Assembly: GCF_963678635.1 (NCBI RefSeq)
Contig: NC_087062.1
Coordinates: 94,587,845 to 94,651,844, forward strand
DNA length: 64,000 bases
Source: Symsagittifera roscoffensis
Taxonomy: Eukaryota; Xenacoelomorpha; Acoela; Convolutidae
Direction of reading: 5' to 3'
The position numbers were made by a program, and so were the translations under genes. Positions within the stretch are counted from its first letter, which is position 1, and each line of letters begins with the position of its first letter. Shown here one piece after another: positions 24,601-33,178 of the stretch. The notes beneath the pieces are model-generated. The model made no database searches, was not told where the DNA came from, and saw only the letters and a program-made list of their open reading frames with translations.

Positions 24601-27600
24601 AATTGCATGTGCATAGTTTTTTAAAAGTGTTTTTTGATCATGTAGCGCCACATTCAATCAGTAATAAGTTATCACAGTCGATGCTAATTCATTTTGTCAA
24701 ATGAACAGAAGAAAGCTATTTGTTAAGTTTATTAAATTGAAAGCTATTTGTTAGGTTTATTAAATTGTTTATTAATTTTTGTCATAAATTTTTCTTGAAA
24801 TTCAAAGAGATTTAAGTCCACCTATTTTTTTTACATATTATTCTTTACGAAATTGGTTTGTTATATCGATTTAGTGAATGCATATTACGTCGTTTGAAAA
24901 GCAAAACTATCTTATACTCGTTTGTGATCTTCAGGGAGTACATGCATTTAGAGTTTCAAAAATCAACATCTTCAAAATTTAGTTGCAACACTTCATCCCT
25001 GCTAATCGGGTTTTGTACCCTATTTTTTCTTCTTAGTTAACGTTCGATAAATTCTGTCTTAATGTTTATTTAAAGCGGGCAATCGTTTCCTGCGATAGAT
25101 TTTGATCGGAATCAGATTTTCGAGGCGTTTGGTTGGTCTGCATCATTTTTTGTTGTTTTTTCGACTAGTGATTTTCGTCTAGCTCTGTATTCACTGTTTA
25201 TAGTATCGCAAGTGGCGTGTAGATTTGCTTCACTGTGTATTTAAGTTAGGATCATCACTTTTGTATCAACTATTTCCAAAAAAAATTCGAAAATTTTGTG
25301 TTTACGTCGGCCAAATTGATTTTCCAAGCTCTCCCAAAGCATTAAAAAGACCTTGTTTTGGTCAAATTTTCTGCGCCGCAGCCAAAGTTATGAAAAATCA
25401 GGCCAAAAAAGGTATTTTTAGGCAGTTTTTAGAAACTATTGACAAAAAATCGCGCTTTTTAACTGTTTTTGAAATTAAATTTCATCTCGGATATTAGAAA
25501 CTATTACCTCTAAAAGTTATTGAAAACGCATGTTTTTAATTCATTCCGTTGATAAACAGTATGATAGTGATAAATTTGTTTAAGAGTCGATGAACGTAGT
25601 TCAGATTCTTGCATAGTTCGTGATGTATAAAATCGCGCTATATAAATACGAACATGGAAATGTCCTAAAAAAACTTGATCGACTTCTAGTTTCGAAAGTG
25701 GAACTTAGTTTTAAATTATTCAGCGGGATAAAAACTTAACCTAACGCTTCAGTTTTCTCAAATTGAATTAATTCTATCAAAAAATGCCAGTCATTAAATG
25801 TTCATGAGGTTGAAATAAAATAGCTTTAAGGTCATAATTTCGAAAGTTGAAGTTGAAAAATGTGATCATTTTTAAATTCCGTTGTATTTATGAGATTTGT
25901 TGGTCAGATTTCGATCAGATAAGCCGAATTTGTAATGGCGTGTGTGTGTTGGATAGACGTGGGGCCAGCGTCTTCTTACTCTGACGCGAGTGACGTTGAA
26001 GGCAGAATCCAGGCACTGAAGGAGGATCTGAGGAGGAGGAAGGAAGAGGTAGAGAGACTCCGACAACTGAAGAAGGGCAAGAGATTCAGGGACAGGGAAC
26101 ATGCTCGCGTACAGGAAGACAACATACGCAAACAGCTCGAGGTACTAGAATTTAAACATAATCTAAAACTCATAGATTGAACCAGTTTAACACTAGGGTG
26201 TTTCAAGTCATCAGCGAAAAACCCGTAATTTTAGACGTGAAGTTTTTGGTATTTTATAGGTCGCGACGATTTTTTTTCGTTTTTTAGAAGTTCAAAATTT
26301 TTTCAGGCTCAAATTGACTTTCGCTGTTCATTAGCGAGCGTAGTGCAATAGTGCGACTTTTTTTGAAACGTAAGTCGCAAATATTGTTGCCACTTTTGGG
26401 GCACCTTTACGGCTTTTTGATAGCATATGCTTTAGCAATCGATTAGTAGGATGTTAGCACAGTCAAATGAACCGAAAAGAGCCAATTGTTTCAAACAACA
26501 GTGCAATAACAAAACTCGATTTCAGAAATTTTCTAACTCAATATATTTCGAAATGAATATTTTTTTAAATGAATATTTATACATATTTTGGCTTTATGCT
26601 TTCCGATTTATTACATGCAAAGTTAGTGAGGCTGCCTTCTTTTAGTGATAGTCCAAATTGTAGCTATTTGTATTTGCTGCATCTGATTCGCAATTTATTA
26701 GTATATGTAGCAGCTGCTTAATTTCTGGCGAGTGTATAGTAAATTGTCAATGGCACGGGGCGCAGATGTGAGGACACGGAACTCTTGATCTCCTAGCCTT
26801 AGGATCGAATCCGCCACAGTTCAAGTTTTATTTTGCATGGATGGCTTGTTGTTACCGTTTCTTTTCCTATTAAGAGTCGATGAACGTAGTTCACACTCTT
26901 ATATAGGTCGTGGTGTTTTTTTTTTGTTAAACGGAAGGCAAACTCCACTATCGGACAGCAAAAGTGTAAAGGTCACGAAAAACAAGATCGATTTTATTTT
27001 CAAAAATGGAATTTAATACCAGCAAAATAAAACTATACCTATTGATTCAGTTTTCTCAAATTGGGTTATTTTATTGAAAAAGTGCCAAAATAAATTGTTC
27101 TAGAAAACCAAAGAGCTTTAAGGGCATCGATTATTTTCTTTGATATTCGAAAAGTGCATTTTTTTTCAAAAAGAAGTTAGTTTTTTTTTTCTGTTTAATT
27201 GTGTTCATTGATTCTTTTCCAACTGTCTGTTGGCTAATTATGACTTAATGGAGCTGCTTTTTTGTTCGTTTTCTCGCTAATGTTTGCGAAGGGCAGCTTC
27301 GCCTTTGTGCTGACAATTGATTTATTATAAAGTTCAGTTAACTTTTTTTGGTAAAAGGAAGACAATCTCGTCTTTCGAACAGCAAAGATCACGAAAAACG
27401 GAAATCTAATTTCGAAAATGGAATTTATTTATTAGAATTCCCAGCAAACCAAAAATTTACCCATTGATCCTGTTTTCTGAAATTGGGCTAATTTTATCAA
27501 TAAAGTGTCAATCATATTTTGTTCTTGAAGTTCAAAGAGCTCTAAGGGCATATATTTTTTCTTTAACATTAGCAAGTAGATGTTTTTTTTTCAGCTAACA

Positions 27601-30600
27601 TTTCAACTTTTTTAACTGTTTTCTTGCGTTCATTACTCTTTCCAACTGTCTGTTGGCTATGTTAATGTCAATACCGATAAGATGCTAATGGTTTCGCGTT
27701 GCTATTTTTCCGCTAAAACTACAAGTTTCTAGGTTCCAAAGATCTGATCACTGACATTTTGACTCTTGGTTCAATGGATAGGGTCTGATTACAATCCTCC
27801 ATAGCGTTTCTAGGAAAACCGTTGAATTTACCATCCTTGGGTTGGATACTAAATACTAATGCCATAACGGAGTTTTAAAACGGTATTCGATTTTTCAGTT
27901 CAATGTTGTTAAACTCTACTGCGCGTGTTTCAGTACTATGATGACTACATCGCAAAAACTACGGCAGAACTGGAAAAAGCGGATGCCGAAAATGTTCTGC
28001 TGACTGCTAATGACGAATTGGTCCAGGTAGCCAAGCCGGTCATTAGAACCCCCTCAGCCAGATCTTCACGCTCCACTACTCCGGTTCCGTCAGCCAGGAA
28101 TAGCGAATCGAGCAGTGAAGTTACGCCAGAAGCCATCTCCGCATTGGAACCTGCACTACAGGAAGATTCCAAAAAGGAAGATGCAGAAAAGACACCTCGC
28201 AAAGAAAGATCGGTCGAAGAATTGCCGCAGGTTTTGGACGAAGCTATCAAAAACAACGAAGTCTCGGGAAAGAATGTAGTGCACGCCTCAGTTTCTCCAA
28301 GTGATGAAGTGAACGAGGATTTGTCAGTCGCAGAAGAAATTGACGATGAGTCAAATAGCAGCACATTGGAAGATGAGATCTCGGTTCCAATTGCGAAAGG
28401 ACAAGATGATTCAGATGTGGTGATGACGCCACGTGCGTCGACTCCAGTGTCATCTAAAGGTAGTGGTGGGAAATCAATTGATCGACAGTCTCCTTTGGAG
28501 AAGCCCACATCTTTCGCAGAATCTGACAATGAGCCGATATTAAGTCCAGCAGCTGATGCTAGCGTCTCTCAATCAGAGAGCGCTTCAGCCAAGCTGTCGC
28601 ACGACGGTTCCTCGAAGGATAAAAGTAATTCGGAATTCGATGAATCAAATAAGAAGGAACCCAGAAAGTCAGTTGAGGATGCACTGCAAGACCTCAAAAT
28701 AGGATCTAAAGTGCTAGTCGATGGAAAAAATACAGGAGTTTTGAAGTTCAAGTCGCGAGTAAGTGACGAGCTTTTGGTAGGCGTAGAGCTTGACGATTCA
28801 ATTCAATCTCACGACTCTCAATGCGATGAACATTTTACGTGCAAAAATGGGCCGGGTTTGCTGACATCAGAAACTGGTCGAATAAAGGCTCTGGTTGAAA
28901 AAGACGACACCGCTGTTGAAGCTGAACTTGCTGCTCTTACTGAAGACTACTCGCTAGACTTCGACGACAAAACAACGGCTACTGCAACAGGAACGCCACG
29001 TATACTTGCTTCAGCTGCTTCTATTAAAGAGGAGATTGAAATTGCCTCCGAGGAATCAAGCAGCTCCAAAGAGACCGAATCTAAAAAGAACGAGTCATCG
29101 AGTGAGAAAGAAGCTGTCCTCAATGAAAATATTGTCAAATTAATTAGCGAAAAAGAAAAGTCTTCAAGTGAGGATATGGTGAATATATCTTTGCCTGGAA
29201 ACGAAGAAGTTGTCGATTTAGTTGTAGCCAGTAAAGACGAGACTGCGGACGATACTCTGCCTGAAAAAGGCGAAGATGAGATTGTTGATGAAAGTTTACC
29301 TGATAAAGTTGAAAATGAGGATAATCAAGGTGCTGAGGGAAAAGAAGATGGAATCAATGAAAGGTTTTCAGGCGGAGCGGATGACGAAATTGGAGAACTG
29401 AACAAAAGTGATGGCAGTGATTTCGAGTCGATTTCTTTCTCGATGCACGAAGCCGAAAGCATCGGACTAGCCACGAATTATGAGACAATCGAAACTGGAT
29501 GCGGCTTCATTTCTGAACCGCAAATCAGTGTCGTCGTTAAAAAACCGGTTGCAGATGAAGATATTGCTAAAGCAGACCAGAAAGTTGACGACGTTGAGGA
29601 TCCACCGAGCATCAAAGATGTTCCGATTCCACAGCAAGAAATGGGAGATACTGATGCTAGTGAATGTTGCGATCAGATTTTTGATTCAGTTTTTCAACTG
29701 GTGCTGGACGAGGTGTTCGACGATCGGAAACTCCATCTTGGATTTGTGGATTCATACACCCAAGTACTGTCCAAACAATGTGTTGACCAGGCACTTGAGG
29801 ATACTTTTGTGTGCCGCGGTTCAAAATTGACAAAGCTGCAGCGAAGTTTGTCTTTTACCAAAGAAGTATCAGAACTACCTCGCGTTGACTCAATTGAGGA
29901 AGAGTCTTCGGAAACTATCGACGAGCTCCTAGTTTCACAGGAGGAAAAGTTGGAGGTAAAACACGACAACTTTGAACTCAATTTAGACGAAAGAAGCGAG
30001 GACAATCTTTTTAGTGCCAAGGCTAAATCGGATGTCCCAGAATCGCGGGAGGATAAAGTTGAACCAGCCCATTCACCGCTTAGCGAAGAGCTCCCCGATA
30101 AAAGTGGCTCTGATAACTATTCTCCATCCCCTTCTAGTCCAACTGCGGGAGTCGGCGGAGAATTTATTGACGACGATTTTGGCTATACCGAGAGTAAAGA
30201 ATACGACGACGCGAAAGAAAACATTGCGCCAATCGTTCCACCGATTGATATCAGCGAGATAACATCAGAGCCAGACCGAACGCAAAAACCTACTCTGCCC
30301 GAATCGGGCGTGTCGGTAGAAGAAGCTGCCCTTAGCGCTCGACTGTCAGTGCATGCTGAAAGAATTGCGTCAATAGTTGAACCGCAAGTTTTCATTCCGT
30401 CCAAATCAGACGAAATTAAATCTCTGTCTCATTCATTTGCGGCTTACTTTTTCAACCAAAAGTCCAACCCGGAAGGTTTCAGCGACTGTAAAATTCCGAT
30501 CGAACTATTGGGTTCCGATGCTGTTGGTAGCGATGATGTATCGAAAAGCAGGAAATCTTTCAAAGTGATGATGTTCGAATTAGTTCGTGAAATAGTAGCT

Positions 30601-30984
30601 GATATCTATCAGACAGTGCCCAAAGTCACCCATCCATGGATGAAGCCGAAATTGGCTAAACGTGTGCACTATCATGGAATGAAGCCGAAATCGATAGAGA
30701 TGTTGAATGAAATAGTGGAGAAAAAAGTGACGAATCTCATAAACTTGAGCTCAAGAAGTCAGCATAGAACGCAAACTCTCAAGTTTGGACACAAAAGGCG
30801 CGATTTAGTCGACAAAATCCTCATTCAAGAACTGAGGGAAGAAGAAAGTCAGTGGGTTGATTACAATGACGACGAACTGAATGTTAAAGTACAGCTGACA
30901 GATGCTATTTTTGATTCGCTAATTGACGATACAGTTAGTGTTTTGAACAAGATCCAGCAGAAGCATGATGCGCATTCAACTTAA
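7095..30984 (+). CDS. CEP350: CEP350 ortholog (centrosome-associated protein 350), about 20 coding exons
   Basis: Large centrosomal scaffold. In vertebrates CEP350 works with FOP and related proteins to anchor microtubules at the centrosome and mother centriole and supports ciliogenesis. Proposed exons: 7095-7155, 7227-7355, 7437-7496, 7743-7931, 8180-8410, 8663-8958, 9114-9234, 9541-9674, 11782-12358, 14046-14495, 15004-15384, 17309-17543, 17868-19817, 19931-20280, 20986-21159, 21389-21621, 23123-23283, 23651-23731, 25969-26141, 27934-30984. Borders are GT-AG with consistent phase, except the exon 10/11 junction (unresolved); the 6/7 junction is uncertain. Predicted length is near 3,000 residues, like vertebrate CEP350. 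Family identity rests on the coiled-coil block in exon 13, the helical blocks of exons 14-16 and 19, the CAP-Gly in exon 20 and the strongly conserved C-terminus. The start at 7095 is the first ATG of the first exon I can link; 5' UTR exons may lie upstream. Confidence 0.92.
10053..10125 (+). repeat. tRNA-like segment (SINE head)
   Basis: TTGGTCTAGAGGTTAGAG resembles a pol III A box and GAGTTCTAGTCCCGGTC a B box, at tRNA-like spacing. Acceptor ends do not pair, so this is not a functional tRNA. Confidence 0.4.
10840..10905 (+). repeat. tRNA-derived SINE head
   Basis: TGGCTGAGTGGTTAGTGC (A box) followed about 35 bp later by AGGTTCAAAT (B box). It is preceded by the CTAACCTAACTCGCAAATAA motif that also precedes the tRNA-like head at 24258, so it belongs to a dispersed family. 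Confidence 0.5.
11237..11292. repeat. CATA tetranucleotide microsatellite
   Basis: Interrupted (CATA)n with CATG variants, ending in ATATAT. A simple repeat inside CEP350 intron 8. Confidence 0.9.
11782..14495 (+). CDS. CEP350: CEP350 exons 9 and 10
   Basis: Exon 9 (11782-12358, 192 codons plus 1 nt) begins NGAVNLNTSLDSSDKENSK and ends before the strong donor GTAAGT. It is Ser/Asn-rich with LLAELNMKRMG and a helical NNRLMKLSRAATDLRSRL segment. Exon 10 (14046-14495) starts after TTTCTAG with SSTNPTVQTLLTELL and ends before GTAATT. It is polar and low in complexity. The reading frame extending exon 9 past 12358 is intron. The 1.7-kb intron between them contains a repeat-family copy (12548-12995) and AT-rich DNA. 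Confidence 0.75.
12548..12995 (+). repeat. R1 intronic repeat copy 1
   Basis: Family marked by CTCTTATATAGGTCGTGATGA at its left, AAAGGAAGGCAAACTCCACT and GTTTCGAAAGTGGAATTTAA in the middle, and CCAACTGTCTGTTGG at the right. It is about 450 bp, with no clear terminal inverted repeats. Confidence 0.7.
13000..14045. other. rest of CEP350 intron 9
   Basis: Very AT-rich with many TTTAAATT palindromes and no gene. A partial second R1-like piece (AAATTGGGTTAATTT ... AACTCGCAAAGCTTT) is visible near 13200-13290. Confidence 0.6.
15004..17543 (+). CDS. CEP350: CEP350 exons 11 and 12
   Basis: Exon 11 reads ILPKYESEKQNFQASFSRHQ and on to GVPNGVAHNDVPSKPVKWKLPEP, ending in phase 0 before GTGAGT at 15385. 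Its start is chosen at 15004 (after TTTTCAG), but that is phase 0 while exon 10 ends in phase 1, so the junction is not settled; 14993 would fit the phase with a weaker acceptor. Exon 12 (17309-17543) begins LDAYIKRILKEAELNSPDSP and contains GGGDPFSVINIYTKQMAK, ending in phase 1 before GTTTGT. Confidence 0.65.
15470..15885 (+). repeat. R1 intronic repeat copy 2
   Basis: Starts near GAAGACTCTTATATAGGTCTT and shows the GTTTCGAAAGTGGAATTTAC, CAGTTTTCTCAAACTGGGTTA and TTGCGTTCATTACTCTTTTCC blocks of the R1 family. Confidence 0.7.
16360..17295 (+). repeat. R2 / tRNA-like / R1 composite repeat (copy 3 of R1)
   Basis: Begins with GAGCGTAGTTTATTACTACGA and CTAAGTCGCAAATATTGGTG, continues with GTAATAAGTTATCACAGTTT, then a B-box-like GTAGGATCGATTCGGCC (about 16850), then a hairpin-rich CGCAGCGTCGCCTCTGTG, and runs into an R1 body (AAAAGGAAGGCAAATTGCAC, from about 16985). 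The same order recurs at 26330-27240. Confidence 0.6.
17868..19817 (+). CDS. CEP350: CEP350 exon 13 (central coiled-coil region)
   Basis: A single 1,950-bp exon (650 codons, phase 1 to 1) between TTTTAG and GTAAGT. It carries the family's most recognisable block: SPRTLEQKLMSELNYLDSMH, QLSDAEKVYAVANVQQETVA and SQILKSRQISHEHDLKQLAL, followed by a long coiled coil rich in Gln/Glu/Ala. Ser/Thr-Pro-rich, presumably disordered sequence follows (RTPSETLSSTPTESLSPRSA and similar). The three unannotated residues after 19817 in this frame are intron. Confidence 0.9.
19931..21621 (+). CDS. CEP350: CEP350 exons 14-16 (helical REKALKDK block)
   Basis: Exon 14 (19931-20280) carries FSEEMLKQYLREEERRAQHQ, LIKLREKALKDKAKAEMEYL and MSTIKKRQRAVVIKLQEEQ. 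Exon 15 (20986-21159) continues AELRRLELANKAGSQQRQLL and ISKMRESTVHLKSKIRQLE. Exon 16 (21389-21621) has DLEQLLKRSSTPTYLKSRK and LKAELFEEEIRLDSLRKN. These match, in order, the long charged helical segment in the middle of vertebrate CEP350. Phases: 1 in, 0, 0, 2 out. Confidence 0.9.
20308..20680 (+). repeat. R1 intronic repeat copy 4
   Basis: Starts GAGCGTAGTGAAAAATCTTATATAAGTCGTG and includes AAAGAAAGGCAAACTCAACT, TTTTGAAAGTGGAATTTAAA and CAGTTTTCTCAAATTGGGTTA. A further partial copy of the middle block lies at about 20770-20830. Confidence 0.65.
21622..23122. other. CEP350 intron 16
   Basis: No gene. Contains R2-type fragments (CTAAGTCGCAAATAAAAGTG at about 22020 and 22775) and a 22140-22620 repeat whose motifs (CTGCCTTCGAAAACTACTTG, AAATCTGATATCAAG) recur at 44160-45000 in the receptor intron. 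Confidence 0.6.
23123..26141 (+). CDS. CEP350: CEP350 exons 17-19
   Basis: Exon 17 (23123-23283) encodes SASDAEENHSFKLPASIPSS and ends before GTGAGT. Exon 18 (23651-23731) encodes AAEVKGKMRRRRASSTDTYD. Exon 19 (25969-26141) encodes SSYSDASDVEGRIQALKEDL and RRRKEEVERLRQLKKGK, matching the conserved coiled coil of CEP350 that leads into the next exon; its acceptor GGGGCCAG has a poor pyrimidine tract. Phases run 2 in, 1, 1, 0 out without conflict. Confidence 0.85.
24258..24325 (+). repeat. tRNA-derived SINE head
   Basis: GCGTGGCTGAGTGTTTAGTG (A box) and AACAGGTTCGAATTTC (B box) at tRNA-like spacing. Followed by a tail with the hairpin GCGAAGCTTCGC (about 24410) that also follows the other family members. 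Confidence 0.55.
25588..25860 (+). repeat. R1 intronic repeat copy 5
   Basis: AGAGTCGATGAACGTAGTTC at the left end, then CTAGTTTCGAAAGTGGAACTTA and CAGTTTTCTCAAATTGAATTA. Truncated on the right compared with other copies. Confidence 0.65.
26205..27242 (+). repeat. R1 fragment, R2/tRNA-like unit and R1 copy 6
   Basis: A short R1 start (26220-26335) runs into the R2 unit (GTAAGTCGCAAATATTGTTG, about 26370), a B-box-like GGATCGAATCCGCC at about 26802, then a full R1 body from AAGAGTCGATGAACGTAGTT (about 26873) to CCAACTGTCTGTTGG (about 27222). Confidence 0.6.
27310..27665 (+). repeat. R1 intronic repeat copy 7
   Basis: AAAAGGAAGACAATCTCGTC, AATTTCGAAAATGGAATTTA and TTTCCAACTGTCTGTTGGCT are in the family order. 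It ends about 270 bp before the acceptor of CEP350 exon 20. Confidence 0.65.
27934..30984 (+). CDS. CEP350: CEP350 exon 20 (CAP-Gly-like domain and conserved C-terminus)
   Basis: The last coding exon, 1,016 codons plus TAA. It starts YYDDYIAKTTAELEKA, directly continuing the helix of exon 19. A long acidic, Ser-rich region surrounds a CAP-Gly-like domain at about 28684-28890 (LKIGSKVLVDGKNTGVLKFK, LLVGVELDD). The C-terminal third holds CDQIFDSVFQLVLDEVF, then FGHKRRDLVDKILIQELREE, SQWVDYNDDELNVKVQLTDA and IFDSLIDDTVSVLNKIQQKH, nearly colinear with the end of vertebrate CEP350. The usual GKNDG tubulin-binding motif is not present in the CAP-Gly-like domain. Confidence 0.93.
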   Translation, partial: YYDDYIAKTTAELEKADAENVLLTANDELVQVAKPVIRTPSARSSRSTTPVPSARNSESSSEVTPEAISALEPALQEDSKKEDAEKTPRKERSVEELPQVLDEAIKNNEVSGKNVVHASVSPSDEVNEDLSVAEEIDDESNSSTLEDEISVPIAKGQDDSDVVMTPRASTPVSSKGSGGKSIDRQSPLEKPTSFAESDNEPILSPAADASVSQSESASAKLSHDGSSKDKSNSEFDESNKKEPRKSVEDALQDLKIGSKVLVDGKNTGVLKFKSRVSDELLVGVELDDSIQSHDSQCDEHFTCKNGPGLLTSETGRIKALVEKDDTAVEAELAALTEDYSLDFDDKTTATATGTPRILASAASIKEEIEIASEESSSSKETESKKNESSSEKEAVLNENIVKLISEKEKSSSEDMVNISLPGNEEVVDLVVASKDETADDTLPEKGEDEIVDESLPDKVENEDNQGAEGKEDGINERFSGGADDEIGELNKSDGSDFESISFSMHEAESIGLATNYETIETGCGFISEPQISVVVKKPVADEDIAKADQKVDDVEDPPSIKDVPIPQQEMGDTDASECCDQIFDSVFQLVLDEVFDDRKLHLGFVDSYTQVLSKQCVDQALEDTFVCRGSKLTKLQRSLSFTKEVSELPRVDSIEEESSETIDELLVSQEEKLEVKHDNFELNLDERSEDNLFSAKAKSDVPESREDKVEPAHSPLSEELPDKSGSDNYSPSPSSPTAGVGGEFIDDDFGYTESKEYDDAKENIAPIVPPIDISEITSEPDRTQKPTLPESGVSVEEAALSARLSVHAERIASIVEPQVFIPSKSDEIKSLSHSFAAYFFNQKSNPEGFSDCKIPIELLGSDAVGSDDVSKSRKSFKVMMFELVREIVADIYQTVPKVTHPWMKPKLAKRVHYHGMKPKSIEMLNEIVEKKVTNLINLSSRSQHRTQTLKFGHKRRDLVDKILIQELREEESQWVDYNDDELNVKVQLTDAIFDSLIDDTVSVLNKIQQKHDAHST

Positions 30985-32520
30985 AAAGAGATTCAGAAAA
31001 ATTAAACTAGACCAATAACTTACCTAGTTCTGATAATGATGGTATTGTTACAAATTTAGTTGTTTGATGTTTTGTAAAATGGAGTTAAATTTAGATAACG
31101 TTTTACTGTTTAGTATAATTGCCGCAAAGCGTCTCATCCACATCTCATAGATAATCTTGCCTCAATTTTTTTAATTTGCTCTAATTGTTGTTTCCTGTTA
31201 ACCATATGTTAACCATTTTGCTCAATTCCAAAATATCAACAGTTTCCATTGCATCAGCCTGCAGTTATTACATGCTATTATCCATTCCCATTGCAAATCA
31301 GTGATTTCGAACGTACACGAGTTCAGTTATGTAGTGACAACGAGTTATTATGATTAACGATACAAACTTGGGCAACCATGCAAATCAGCTACCTATCAAA
31401 AACTAGTTCATTTCATTAGGGTTTAATCTGGCAGTGATTTGATGTTTTGTTGCGTTTTCAGCTCCACTGGTTTCGATTGGATCCACCGTTTGTAAATAAC
31501 TAGAAATTGTAAATACAGAATTCGTTTTAAATTCTTTTTCCGAAACCAATTTACTTTTATGCTACTTCTTTTGGGGGTGATGAATACATGTTTTTGATCG
31601 TCAACAGAATAAATAATATGACAACTGTGCGTTTGACCACTCGTCATATTGAAATAAGAAAGAATAAGAACTGAATGCTAATGAGCTAAGTGTTCAGAGA
31701 AATCATTTAAAACTTCAGCGAAATGATTTATCACTTGTTTAGGTCTAGCAGTTTTATCTTGGTTCATACCAACTATACATACCAGTAGCCCTGCGGTACA
31801 CTCAGGAGAAGTTTCGAAAGGCGTCGAATTAGAGGTTTCGAAAGGCGTCGAATGATTTTTTAAATCAATTAATAAAGCGGGCAAAGAACAGCTTCGCTTC
31901 TGAGGCTTCTAAATTCAACCCATAATTACATGGGATTTTTGTTCCGACTTTCGTAACAAAAGTTACGGAATATTTATGTTTTTTTATTCAGACAATTTTC
32001 GACTTTTTAACTAGCCATTTTTGATGATTTTTTTATATCATTCAAAAAATATTGTTGTCCTGGGCTTAAATTTGAAAAGATATTTTACCTGTGATCTTTT
32101 TTCGTAAAGTTATGGGGGTTTAAAGATAGCCATTTTGGTCAATTTGGGAAAATTAACGCGCGATATATTTCGCGCTATTAACGCGTAAGCGGAGGTTTAA
32201 CCCGTCTTAGAAATCGTTCCAAATTGGCTGAAGTAAGCTTAATTGATTTATTACTAGGAGCGAAATTTATCACTTTGTAGTTTATATGGGCTAGTTTATT
32301 TGAGATTTTTATGTTCACAAAAATCTCAAATATAAAAAAAATTCGTTTTCTTTTTATTACATCAAATTATTTTTTCATGTTATCACTGCTTCATAGACCT
32401 TAAAATGCAATCGGAACTTTCAGGGCTTCGCATTGAAACGAGCAATCTTGTTTTCTTTTAGCAGGAAAACTTGCTAACGCTTAAAATAACATGATAGCGG
32501 CAGGAGATTATAATTTTTAG
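30985..32520. other. CEP350 3' UTR and downstream intergenic DNA
   Basis: No coding potential. AATAAA at 31608-31613 is a possible polyadenylation signal about 620 bp after the stop. A 24-bp unit (GTTTCGAAAGGCGTCGAATT...) is tandemly duplicated at 31811-31855. At about 31960-32470 lies a repeat with AATTAACGCGCGATATATTTCGC, related to 38700-39180 (same strand) and 49800-50250 (opposite strand). Confidence 0.5.
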
Positions 32521-32529
32521 TGATAATGA

Positions 32530-33085
32530 TAGGTCGTGATAAAGAGTCTATGAACAGACTGTAATATAGGTCAAGATGGTTTTTTTTCAGGAAAAGAATC
32601 AAAATCAGTCATGGTAATGTTGATCTTTTAGGTTTGAGTTTTGATTTCTTAAGTTTAAATCTAAAGTGAAGGCAATTCACACACTCCATATATGAAAGCC
32701 AAAATGGCTAGAAAAATTGATTGAAGGCAATTCACTCACTCCATTTATGAAAGCCGAAATGGCTAGAAAAATTGTGACTGACAAGTAGTTAATTCAATTT
32801 TTGGATTTTTGCACTAAATTTGAAATTTTCCATATTCGTAGTTGTCCTGTGTGTTTTTATGGCTGATTACTTAGTGCTACTATGTAATGTATGAAGAAAA
32901 AGTATGCTCACAAAAAATTTCTTCAAAATTGCATTGAATTGTGACAAGGTGAAACAGTTTTTCAAAACCGAAATTCAAATGTGAGGGAAAAAAATTTTGT
33001 TTGAGTTTCGAGTTTTCAAAAAAAATCTTGTGTTCTGCGCTACTTGAGTTCTTTGACGCTTTTCCAATTGTTTGTTGGCTATGTT
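32530..33085 (+). repeat. R1 copy 8 with internal 55-bp tandem duplication
   Basis: R1-like ends (AAAGAGTCTATGAACAGACT and TTTCCAATTGTTTGTTGGCT) frame a divergent copy. Inside, a 55-bp unit starting GAAGGCAATTCAC is duplicated in tandem at 32668-32722 and 32723-32774. This is the only copy found downstream of CEP350. Confidence 0.55.
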
Positions 33086-33178
33086 TAGATGAATAATGGC
33101 CTCCAATAAAAATAGGCGAATGACATTATTTCTTAATTCAAGAAATGATAAAAATTTACCCGTTCATTTAACAGGCAT

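Noticed and set aside
27945-28529. 194-codon minus-strand ORF inside CEP350 exon 20
   Set aside because: It is the antisense shadow of a strongly coding exon; it is Ser-rich as expected from the complement of Asp/Glu/Ser codons and has no domain.
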